This document shows, in pieces, positions 37,047 to 44,607 of a stretch of 64,000 nt of DNA. The notes under the pieces are model-generated. The model ran no database searches, was not told the DNA's origin, and saw nothing but the letters and a program-made list of their open reading frames with translations. Both the position numbers and the translations under genes were made by a program. How positions within the stretch are numbered: position 1 is the first letter of the stretch; every line of letters starts with the position of its first letter. Source of the stretch: JAJRPT01 sp964465945 (lineage in GTDB: Bacteria > Bacteroidota > Ignavibacteria > Kapaibacteriales > UBA2268); the NCBI GenBank assembly GCA_964465945.1, contig CAYXMM010000009.1, positions 57,145 to 121,144 of the forward strand, given 5' to 3'.

Positions 37047-37062
37047 TGTTCTACGTGGAACA
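37047..37062. repeat. parS-like palindrome 1
   Basis: TGTTCTACGTGGAACA directly abuts the upstream TAA stop. It differs from the canonical parS TGTTNCACGTGAAACA at three positions (one is the N-flanking base). It is followed by ATTCTGTTTCTCAA, and that flank recurs at site 2. Confidence 0.6.
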
Positions 37063-37159
37063 TTCTGTTTCTCAATAAATAGTATCTTTTTAAATAAATA
37101 TTTGTAAACTATAAAATTATTATATTTTTAGAATTTTATAATTTTAATAAAAGTAATAA

Positions 37160-37795
37160 ATGAAATTTATTATAACAATATGCATTACTCTTATAATTAT
37201 ATCCTGTTCAAATACCATTTACTATAAACGAGCTGATGGTAACATTGTTACTAACCCTGTATACTATGGGATGATAATAACAAACAAAGAGAATGCTAAT
37301 GAATGGGATACTTTAAGAAAAAAGTATACTGAATTGCAAAAGAAATTCCTTAAAACATATATAGAGAATAATATTAGAATAACAATGGTACCAACTAAGA
37401 CAATGGTTGTAAGCTTAAATGCTATGAAGGCAAATATTGAGTTATTTTCAGAAAATTATTTTACAAGAATATTTCTTTCAACTGATGTAAAAAAAGAAAG
37501 AATTTATTTGGATATAATACGACCCAAAATAATTACTGATAAATTATATTTAAGAGATATTAATAGGACTGAATTTCATATTAATATAAGTAAAATTGAA
37601 ATAAGATTTGTAAACGAACTTTATAAAATAAATTTTACAAAAGTAAATGAAAATCTATTTATTTCAGATGAATATAAAGGGATTAAATTAGATGACATTG
37701 ATATTTACTTATTTAGTGAAAATCAAGAAATATTCGTAATGCGTGATTACTGGAACGATTGGACTTTATCAGTCGGTGATAAAGTAGATTATTAA
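37160..37795 (+). CDS. Hypothetical lipoprotein
   Basis: A 211-residue lipoprotein (IIISC, Cys16) of unknown family, without known motifs. It has no Cys after the lipobox; it contains alternating basic and hydrophobic stretches. It lies alone between parS-like sites 1 and 2. Confidence 0.6.
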   Translation: MKFIITICITLIIISCSNTIYYKRADGNIVTNPVYYGMIITNKENANEWDTLRKKYTELQKKFLKTYIENNIRITMVPTKTMVVSLNAMKANIELFSENYFTRIFLSTDVKKERIYLDIIRPKIITDKLYLRDINRTEFHINISKIEIRFVNELYKINFTKVNENLFISDEYKGIKLDDIDIYLFSENQEIFVMRDYWNDWTLSVGDKVDY

Positions 37796-37820
37796 TAAGA
37801 CTAGCATCTTAATTTAAGTT

Positions 37821-37836
37821 TGTTCTACGTGGAACA
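37821..37836. repeat. parS-like palindrome 2
   Basis: An exact copy of TGTTCTACGTGGAACA. Its right flank ATTATGTTTCTCAA matches that of site 1 at all but one or two positions, so the conserved unit is about 30 bases, longer than a plain 16-base parS. Confidence 0.6.
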
Positions 37837-37959
37837 TTATGTTTCTCAAAATATATCTATAAAATACACAAATTCTTTATATTCCACTTTAAATCACCTG
37901 TAAGCAATCTTATCTGTTTTTGATATTAGAATGCCAACCATAGCAAAAACGTTTAACCT

Positions 37960-37988
37960 GGCTTATTTATGAAAGCCGTTTTTTTTTT
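37960..37988 (+). terminator. Possible terminator in the parS gap
   Basis: GGCTT (37960-37964) pairs with AAGCC (37973-37977); AAAAACG and CGTTTTT extend the stem outwards with an internal bulge, and a run of about ten Ts follows. It lies far (164 bases) from the upstream stop, so it may end a small RNA that starts after 37840; no such RNA family is recognised. Confidence 0.55.
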
Positions 37989-38023
37989 AAAATTCTAAAT
38001 TTTTTCAGTGTTTTATTAGATTA

Positions 38024-38039
38024 TGTTCTACGTGGAACA
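38024..38039. repeat. parS-like palindrome 3
   Basis: Third exact copy of TGTTCTACGTGGAACA, 5 bases from the murQ stop on the minus strand. Right flank ATTGTGTTACACAG keeps TGTT but not the following TCTC. Confidence 0.6.
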
Positions 38040-38044
38040 TTGTG

Positions 38045-38962
38045 TTACACAGAAATTGCTTTTTTTACAAAGCCATTACTTTTATTGAGAAGCGATTTTG
38101 CTTCTGAGTAAGTACAATTTCTCTTTTTCATAACTATAGCAGACTTCACATGATAATTGCTTTGCTCGAGAAGTTTAGTTGCAGAGGTATAATCAATTTC
38201 GCAAATTAACATTATAGTCTTTTTTGCCCGTTCTTTCAGCTTCGCATTTGTCATCTGCAAATCAACCATAATATTATTATAAGTCTTCCCCATTTTTACC
38301 ATTACAGCTGTGCTTATCATATTCAAAACTAACTTCTGCGCCGTCCCAGATTTCATTCTCGTTGAACCCATAATCACTTCAGGTCCTACTTCTACCGAAA
38401 TTATACAATCTGCTTTAATACCCAAATCCCCTGTCTGATTGTGTCCTATTGTATTTAAAAAAATTGAATAAATGTTGTTTTTTATTGCTTCATCGATTAC
38501 ACCTCTTACAAATGGAGTTCGCCCTGACGCTGCTATTCCAAACACAACATCATTACTACTAAGTTTAAGCAAACTAATCTGCTCTGCTCCATCCTGATAC
38601 GAATCCTCTGCCCCTTCTTTTGCTTTAAAAACCGCCTCTCGCCCACCAGCCATAATCCCTTGAATCATCTCTGGGTTAGTGCCAAAAGTAGGTGGACATT
38701 CCGCAGCATCAAGTATTCCTAAACGACCACTCGTGCCAGCACCAAAATAGAATAACCGACCACCAAGATTTAAACGCTTATGAATTTCATCAACAGCTAT
38801 TGTTATATTCGGCAATTCATTTCGAACTTTATCTGCAACAATTCTATCCTCATTACTAATGATAGTTAGAATTTCGCTTGTGTTGGCTATATCTATATTT
38901 ATAGAATTTGGATTAACTTGCTCGGTATTGAGCTTAGATATTTCTTCAAATAAACTATTCAT
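38045..38962 (-). CDS. murQ: N-acetylmuramic acid 6-phosphate etherase MurQ
   Basis: A 305-residue sugar-isomerase (SIS) domain enzyme that cleaves the lactyl ether of MurNAc-6-P during cell-wall recycling. GAGTSGRLGILDAAECPPTFG (about 76-96) and the later GSTRMKSGTAQKLVLNM are diagnostic. Followed by parS site 3 and preceded by the cohesin-like gene, from which it is separated by 11 bases. It provides GlcNAc-6-P for recycling. Confidence 0.95.
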   Translation of the reverse strand: MNSLFEEISKLNTEQVNPNSINIDIANTSEILTIISNEDRIVADKVRNELPNITIAVDEIHKRLNLGGRLFYFGAGTSGRLGILDAAECPPTFGTNPEMIQGIMAGGREAVFKAKEGAEDSYQDGAEQISLLKLSSNDVVFGIAASGRTPFVRGVIDEAIKNNIYSIFLNTIGHNQTGDLGIKADCIISVEVGPEVIMGSTRMKSGTAQKLVLNMISTAVMVKMGKTYNNIMVDLQMTNAKLKERAKKTIMLICEIDYTSATKLLEQSNYHVKSAIVMKKRNCTYSEAKSLLNKSNGFVKKAISV

Positions 38963-38973
38963 AACAACTCAAA

Positions 38974-40320
38974 TTACTTGCTAATTATTAGAGGGTATTT
39001 AATAGTTTTATTATCAAAATTAATAATTAATGTATAATATCCTGAAATTAAATCTACATTAATTTCCTTTGAATTTGCAGTAGAATTAATCAACCTACCA
39101 TTAATATCAAACAAATTAGTAGAATTTACTTTCAAATCTGAATTAATTCTTAAACCATTTAAAGTATTAATCACAGAAAAATCATCATCAGTTTCAATAT
39201 CTAATGCCACATGTTTCAAATTAAATAAAGTGTTAGTTGTAGAAATTCCTCTTAACTGCTGAATGTTTATATCATTTGACTTAGTTTCAATATAAAAAGC
39301 AACACCAGATTTTTTCACAAACTCATCTTTTGAAAAATTACCTAAAACAAACTCGGCAACATTATGTTCCACGTGAAACATAGCATCAGAATTTGTAAAT
39401 AACTCACCTGGAATAATTCTTGTAATTTCCTCATCTGCCTTTATCTGTCCGTATATTCCTCTATATTCTCGGAAAAATTCTATTGACACTGGAATTAAAT
39501 TTGAAGATAGAACTTCATCTTTTTTCTTAATTATTGGAACTGTATTTGTAGTACTTAAATTTAGCAAAACCACAAGACCATCTGTTACCGAAACTTCACC
39601 GTCACCATCGCAATCAGCATAAGTTGCTTTCTCGACGTCCCAAACAAGAGAGCGCTGAGCCGACCAATTAGTTGTTGCATTTTCTCTTTTAAAACTTCTA
39701 TAGCCGGGGAATCTTTCCTTGAATTTCAAATTTTCATAAACCGTTGTCCAATCAACGTTATCTACATTCAAATTATTATCTGTATCACCAGGCCAGACAT
39801 CTACAAACCCATGTATATCATATAAACTTGGAGTTGAAGCAAGCAATACCTTATTCCCTACACCATCTTTATATGTTGAGCCATAAGCATTCAAAAAAGT
39901 AAAAGTAACCCGTTCATTATTTGGTGCTGTTGGAGTTACAACAAATTCAAGATGAACCAAATTCGGATTTTTATGTCCGTTGTTACTCAATGGCTGTCCT
40001 GAAAAAGCACCTATACTTAGAAATACTTCGTCTGAGCCGGCGTCTGCGTACTCATAAATGAATATTTGCCCACTATCCGCAAAGTCATTTAACTTCGCCC
40101 CTGAAAATTTCACATATTTAGCATTGTTGAACTTTAACTGAAATGAAGCATTATTACAATTCTCCAAATCATTTACAACAACATCAAAGCCAAACATATA
40201 AGTTGCAGTTACAAAATTAGCTCTTGTTGAATCTACATCTGTCCTTACTAACTTAATAGATTGGCTAAATAAACCCACATTGGCTAATATTAGAATTAAT
40301 ATGATATATATTTTTTTCAT
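38974..40320 (-). CDS. Secreted cohesin/dockerin-like protein with T9SS-type C-terminus
   Basis: A 448-residue secreted protein. Signal peptide ends NVGLFSQ; a cohesin-like beta-sandwich (about 25-160, VVNDLENCNNASFQLKFNNAKYVKFSG); a dockerin-like pair of calcium loops (GDTDNNLNVDNVDWTTVYENL and DCDGDGEVSVTDGLVVLLNL, about 180-260); a less clear region; and a C-terminal segment (about 380-448) like a T9SS sorting domain, though lacking the YPNP start. The fourth parS-like site lies inside the frame and encodes MFHVEH. Start ATG 40318-40320. May adhere or bind polysaccharide; no partner is visible. Confidence 0.65.
   Translation of the reverse strand: MKKIYIILILILANVGLFSQSIKLVRTDVDSTRANFVTATYMFGFDVVVNDLENCNNASFQLKFNNAKYVKFSGAKLNDFADSGQIFIYEYADAGSDEVFLSIGAFSGQPLSNNGHKNPNLVHLEFVVTPTAPNNERVTFTFLNAYGSTYKDGVGNKVLLASTPSLYDIHGFVDVWPGDTDNNLNVDNVDWTTVYENLKFKERFPGYRSFKRENATTNWSAQRSLVWDVEKATYADCDGDGEVSVTDGLVVLLNLSTTNTVPIIKKKDEVLSSNLIPVSIEFFREYRGIYGQIKADEEITRIIPGELFTNSDAMFHVEHNVAEFVLGNFSKDEFVKKSGVAFYIETKSNDINIQQLRGISTTNTLFNLKHVALDIETDDDFSVINTLNGLRINSDLKVNSTNLFDINGRLINSTANSKEINVDLISGYYTLIINFDNKTIKYPLIISK
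39365..39380. repeat. parS-like palindrome 4, inside a coding region
   Basis: TGTTCCACGTGAAACA is a perfect match to the canonical parS consensus TGTTNCACGTGAAACA. On the coding (minus) strand it reads Met-Phe-His-Val-Glu-His, which is the peptide that parS-like DNA encodes in this frame. Confidence 0.7.
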
Positions 40321-40452
40321 ATCATAACCAAATCAAATAATATGCCATTATTTTTTCTCTCTAAGTATATTGTTTTTAATGGCTTTTTAAATGTGTTTAA
40401 AATTTCTTCCATTTCTTCAAAAAAAAGGAATAGAAATTGTATAATATTAAAT

Positions 40453-40686
40453 ATGAAATTCAAAAACTATTATAAGATACTCGGTGTAAAAAGAACAAGC
40501 TCAACAAACGAAATTAAACTAAGGTTTAAAGAACTTGCATTAAAATATCACCCAGATAAAAATCCAGATGTCAATAGCCATCTTATTTTTAATGAAATCC
40601 TTGAAGCATATCAAACACTTAGCGACTTGGACAAAAGATTGCAATACGCTCAATCTTTCACTAAACACACAAAAAACCTTATTTAA
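40453..40686 (+). CDS. Minimal J-domain protein
   Basis: A 77-residue protein that is only a J domain: NYYKILGVKRTSSTNEIKLRFKELALKYHPDKNP with the HPD tripeptide at 33-35, and then a short tail. J domains stimulate Hsp70 (DnaK) ATPase; lack of any G/F or substrate domain suggests a specialised adaptor. The ATG at 40453 is chosen; the longer in-frame ORF upstream is AT-rich and lacks family similarity. A second J-domain protein is encoded at 63026. Confidence 0.85.
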   Translation: MKFKNYYKILGVKRTSSTNEIKLRFKELALKYHPDKNPDVNSHLIFNEILEAYQTLSDLDKRLQYAQSFTKHTKNLI

Positions 40687-40723
40687 CTAAAGTATTACAT
40701 TAATTTTGTCGATTAACTTCTTG

Positions 40724-41239
40724 ATGAAGCAAAATAACAAAATATCATCTAAATTTGATAAATCATTTATAAAGTTTGTCTTAAAACTAACTTTATATAT
40801 GTCAGTCTATTATATCTTTATTGGTTTCAAATTCTCCCAAATAATAACAGATTTTTTAGCACACACAACAGCCATTAAATCAAATTACTTATTAAATCTC
40901 TTTAATTTCAACACACGTTATATAGAATCCGTAATCTTCGGAGACACTTTTTCAATTAAAGTGGCTTTTGGTTGCGAAGGTTCTGAACCATTAGCCCTTT
41001 TTATTGCAACATTACTATCTAGTAAAGCAAGTTTAAAAATGAAATCAATAGGAATTTTAATTGGCTCAGTAATTCTAACATTTTGGAATGATATAAGAGT
41101 TTTCTTATTATATGTCATCGGTAACAATCACAATAGTCTATTTGAGATTATGCACGATGACATCTTCCCATTACTATCTATCCTACTTTCACTATCCTTG
41201 TTTTATGTATGGCTAACATTGAACAAAAAATATTCCTAA
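40724..41239 (+). CDS. Short exosortase/archaeosortase-like membrane protein
   Basis: A 171-residue protein with about five membrane helices. It carries the exosortase catalytic triad pattern: Cys84 in VAFGCEGSEPL, Arg125 in FWNDIRVFLLYVIG, and His144 in FEIMHDDIFP. Exosortases are thought to cut and transfer proteins with C-terminal sorting tags (PEP-CTERM type). The short form is like XrtH-type subfamilies in Bacteroidota; the exact type is not clear. No tagged substrate is seen nearby. Overlaps the partner gene by 31 bases. A TAATTTTG box (40701-40708) is just upstream. Confidence 0.65.
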   Translation: MKQNNKISSKFDKSFIKFVLKLTLYMSVYYIFIGFKFSQIITDFLAHTTAIKSNYLLNLFNFNTRYIESVIFGDTFSIKVAFGCEGSEPLALFIATLLSSKASLKMKSIGILIGSVILTFWNDIRVFLLYVIGNNHNSLFEIMHDDIFPLLSILLSLSLFYVWLTLNKKYS

Positions 41240-41850
41240 AGCGCTTTCTAATATCAGTAATAATATTTATTACTCTAATGTTCTCTGTCCCTTTGTTTGA
41301 GAACTTTACTGGCGATATACTATTAAAAGTAAATAACAATATCGCTGATAAAATGAATGCTGGAAGTGGATTTAACGAAAAACACATAAGTTTCAAAATT
41401 GAGAACGGAGACATTATAGCATATATCAATAATAAAGCCAATCTAAATAATGCTCCAAAAGCAACCGCTTACGTTAAAAACAATATAAAAATCCACTTTT
41501 ATATGCAGATTATCTTTGTGCTATCCATATCATTACTCTTTCCAATAAATCGAAAACTATTATATTATAGCATAATTATCATTTTTACTTTAGGTTACTT
41601 AGAAATAAAACTTTGGCTTTACATCTTCGACCAAAGTAATCATTATATAGAATTATCTGCAACAGGTGAATACATAACTAAATTCAAAGACGGAGCTATT
41701 AATAACCTTGCAAATTTTATAAATAAAATAATAAATGTAAAAGGTGCAATCTACTTCAGGTATATTTTCACCTTAGTATATTGCACCTTATTATATTTAA
41801 TTTTAGAAAAAAAGAAAGCAAGTCAATATTTCAATAAACTTATAAATTAA
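41209..41850 (+). CDS. Membrane protein coupled to the exosortase-like gene
   Basis: A 213-residue protein with one helix at about 12-30, a 60-residue external stretch, then three more helices (about 95-112, 116-134, 185-203) and a short basic end. Family not recognised. Its ATG lies 31 bases inside the exosortase-like gene in another frame, so the two are translated together and probably work together. Ends 11 bases within convergent lysA. Confidence 0.5.
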   Translation: MANIEQKIFLKRFLISVIIFITLMFSVPLFENFTGDILLKVNNNIADKMNAGSGFNEKHISFKIENGDIIAYINNKANLNNAPKATAYVKNNIKIHFYMQIIFVLSISLLFPINRKLLYYSIIIIFTLGYLEIKLWLYIFDQSNHYIELSATGEYITKFKDGAINNLANFINKIINVKGAIYFRYIFTLVYCTLLYLILEKKKASQYFNKLIN

Positions 41851-43090
41851 ATTCCTTCTTAATTTCATCCGTATATAAACTTAGCATATCCTCAAATGTT
41901 TCTCGCTTTCTAATTTGTGTAATGCCATTAGTGTCTAACAGCAACTCCGTAGGACGCGTTCTATTATTATACACCGAAGACATAGTATAGCCATAAGCAC
42001 CTGCTTCTCTAAAAATAACAATATCACCCTCTTCTGTCTTTGGTAATAATTGATTCTTAGCAAAAATATCAGAGTTCTCACAAATTTGCCCACAAAGATT
42101 AACATTCTCAAGCTCTGCATACTTCTTTCCATAAACATAAGAACGATGATAAGCCCCATACATACTCGGTCTGACAAGTGTTCCCATTCCAGCATCTAAA
42201 CCAACGAATTTCTTATATCCTTCCTTAATACCCGTTACTTTTGTAATTAAATACCCAGCATTAGCAGCAAGATATCGCCCCGGCTCCAAAATAAGCTCAG
42301 GTTCGCCAAAGTCAAATTTCTCACTCTTCTCCCTAAATACCCTTGCAATTAATTTAGCCATTAACTCCACATTTAACTCTTTCTCATCATCATAATAAGG
42401 AACTCCCTGCCCGCCACCAATATCAAAATACTCAGGTATAATATTTAACCTTGGAAAAATATCGCCTGCAATCATCATTAACTTATCTACTACTTCTGCA
42501 AAATAATATGGCTCTAAATTATTAGAACCAGTCATCATGTGAATCCCAAAGCGTTTCACACCTTGTTCTTTAGCAAACTTATAAGCTTCAAAAGCCATTT
42601 CATAAGGAATACCAAACTTTGCATCACTCCCAGCAGTAGTTATTCCTTCAAACCCTCCTCGACCAATACCAGGGTTAATTCTAAATGATATTCGTTCTGG
42701 TACTTTAATCTTAATCAAACGCTTAAATGAATTCAAGTCATCTAAATTAAGCTTAACATTATATTGAGAAACAAAACTTAAATCCTCAATACTTTCATAA
42801 TTTCCAGTATAAAGTAAATTATCATCTGAATAACCAGCAATCTTTACCAAACGCAATTCATTTGGAGATGAACAATCAGCCCCAGAACCCAAATTCTTAA
42901 ATAACTCTAAAACCTTAAGATTAGAATTTGCTTTCACCGAAAAATGAATATGATTTTTTGGGTAATGCTCATTCAAAGCATTCTTAATCTTAGCATAATT
43001 TATTCTAAATTGCTCTGCATCATAAACATATAATGGCGAACCATAGCTATCAACCAATTCTTTTACATCATAATTTGCAATTTTATTCAT
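41840..43090 (-). CDS. lysA: Diaminopimelate decarboxylase
   Basis: A 416-residue PLP enzyme, last step of lysine synthesis. Lys53 in HFSVKANSN is the Schiff-base lysine; GIHMMTGSN, FDIGGG and LEPGRYLAANAG motifs hold the phosphate and substrate; CENSD and EAGAYG carry further residues. It is 9 bases downstream of the aspartokinase gene, a neat lysine-pathway operon. Confidence 0.93.
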   Translation of the reverse strand: MNKIANYDVKELVDSYGSPLYVYDAEQFRINYAKIKNALNEHYPKNHIHFSVKANSNLKVLELFKNLGSGADCSSPNELRLVKIAGYSDDNLLYTGNYESIEDLSFVSQYNVKLNLDDLNSFKRLIKIKVPERISFRINPGIGRGGFEGITTAGSDAKFGIPYEMAFEAYKFAKEQGVKRFGIHMMTGSNNLEPYYFAEVVDKLMMIAGDIFPRLNIIPEYFDIGGGQGVPYYDDEKELNVELMAKLIARVFREKSEKFDFGEPELILEPGRYLAANAGYLITKVTGIKEGYKKFVGLDAGMGTLVRPSMYGAYHRSYVYGKKYAELENVNLCGQICENSDIFAKNQLLPKTEEGDIVIFREAGAYGYTMSSVYNNRTRPTELLLDTNGITQIRKRETFEDMLSLYTDEIKKEFNL

Positions 43091-43099
43091 CTAATTCCT

Positions 43100-44464
43100 T
43101 TATTCAAAAACACTCGGTTCAATAACATCTTTAAAAAACTCATTATGAAGTAAATTTAGCGCCTTAGCCATATCGCCTGAGTTCAACACAACAGAGATAT
43201 TCACTTCCGAAGCACCAATACTAACCATTTGAATATTTATATCTTTCAAAATCCCGAAATACCTCGAAGCCAAACCAGCTTTTTCCTTTACCCCATCACC
43301 AACTGCCGAAATTATCGCCTGATTTGATGTAACAGTTACATTTGAAAACTCTTGTAACTCATTCAATAAATGAGGTAAATTCTTTGTATTATCAATCGTC
43401 AATGAAATACTCACCTCCGAAGTCGCAATCAAATCAACCGAAGTTTGATAATTCTTGAACACCTCAAATACTTTACTTAAAAAACCATAAGCACCTAACA
43501 TTCTATTAGACTTAATATTTATCACCGTTACCCCGTCCCAATAAGATAGCGCTTTCAAAATTTTAGGATTTTCAGATTTATTCTCAATTAAAGTTCCATT
43601 TGCAGTAGGATTATAAGTATTCTTAACTAAAATAGGAATATCCTTCTTAATAGCAGGCCCAATAGTTTTCGGATGTAACACTTTCGCTCCAAAGTAAGCA
43701 AGTTCAGCCGCTTCATCATAACTTAAATGTAAAATTCTACGTGCATCTTTTGAAAATTTCGGGTCAATAGTCATTATTCCATCAACATCAGTCCAAATTT
43801 CCAAAAGCTCAGCATCCATAGCATTTGCTACAATAGCCGCTGTATAATCAGACCCTCCCCTACCTATTGTAGTTGTTCGCTTTCTCTCGTCGGAGCCAAT
43901 AAATCCACCCATAATAACTATATCAGAGTTTTTATGTAATTCAGATACTTTTTCATTTATTAATTTAAAAGACATATCTAAATTAACCTCTGCTTGACCA
44001 AAATCAGAACTTGTTGAAATTACACTCCTTGAATCTAAAAAACTTGCTTTAATTCCAATCTTTTTAAAATACTCAGCCAACAAATATGAAGACAGAAGTT
44101 CCCCGATTGCCAAAACAGCGTCTTGCTGACTCGCAGTAATATCTAAACTAATAGCAACACTATCCTTAATCGTCTTTAATAGCAACAACTGTCTTTCTAA
44201 AAAAGCATTTGCATCGTCGCCTAAAGACAACGATTTAATTAAATTCTTATGAGTTTCTTCAACTATTGCAAAATCATTCTCAGCAAAAAGAATATCATTA
44301 TGCGTTAGGTTTACATTAAAAGAAACCAACCTATTTGTGGTTTTCCCCATCGCAGAAACAACAACAACAGTTTTACTCTCATCAGCATTCTGTAAAATTT
44401 CTGCTAACTTTTTAAACTGATTTGCGTCTTGTACTGATGTACCACCAAATTTTCTAACTATCAT
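43100..44464 (-). CDS. lysC: Aspartate kinase
   Basis: A 454-residue monofunctional aspartokinase: VRKFGGTSVQ at the start, then GRGGSDYTAAIVANAMDAELLEIWTDVDG (about 205-233), and two ACT domains in the last 160 residues for feedback control by lysine or threonine. First enzyme of the aspartate family. No homoserine dehydrogenase domain is fused. Followed by lysA, so the operon is likely for lysine or diaminopimelate supply. CAAAAATA box at 44496-44503 is TATTTTTG on the minus strand. Confidence 0.92.
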   Translation of the reverse strand: MIVRKFGGTSVQDANQFKKLAEILQNADESKTVVVVSAMGKTTNRLVSFNVNLTHNDILFAENDFAIVEETHKNLIKSLSLGDDANAFLERQLLLLKTIKDSVAISLDITASQQDAVLAIGELLSSYLLAEYFKKIGIKASFLDSRSVISTSSDFGQAEVNLDMSFKLINEKVSELHKNSDIVIMGGFIGSDERKRTTTIGRGGSDYTAAIVANAMDAELLEIWTDVDGIMTIDPKFSKDARRILHLSYDEAAELAYFGAKVLHPKTIGPAIKKDIPILVKNTYNPTANGTLIENKSENPKILKALSYWDGVTVINIKSNRMLGAYGFLSKVFEVFKNYQTSVDLIATSEVSISLTIDNTKNLPHLLNELQEFSNVTVTSNQAIISAVGDGVKEKAGLASRYFGILKDINIQMVSIGASEVNISVVLNSGDMAKALNLLHNEFFKDVIEPSVFE

Positions 44465-44607
44465 TTATATTGATTATTTTGTATAAAATAGATTACAAAA
44501 ATAACAATTTATAAAAGAAATTATAAAAAAATAATATTTTGATTTAATCTAAATCCCTTATTTTTTCTTAGTTTGGTAAATATTAAAGTGAAAATATAAA
44601 AGAAATA

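Noticed and set aside
37047..38039. Palindromes read as rho-independent terminators or IS ends
   Set aside because: No T tract follows, the sequence is identical at three sites and close to parS; no transposase is near.
40342..40452. 37-residue N-terminal extension of the J-domain protein
   Set aside because: Hydrophobic, AT-rich and without resemblance to J-domain proteins; the ATG at 40453 begins the domain.
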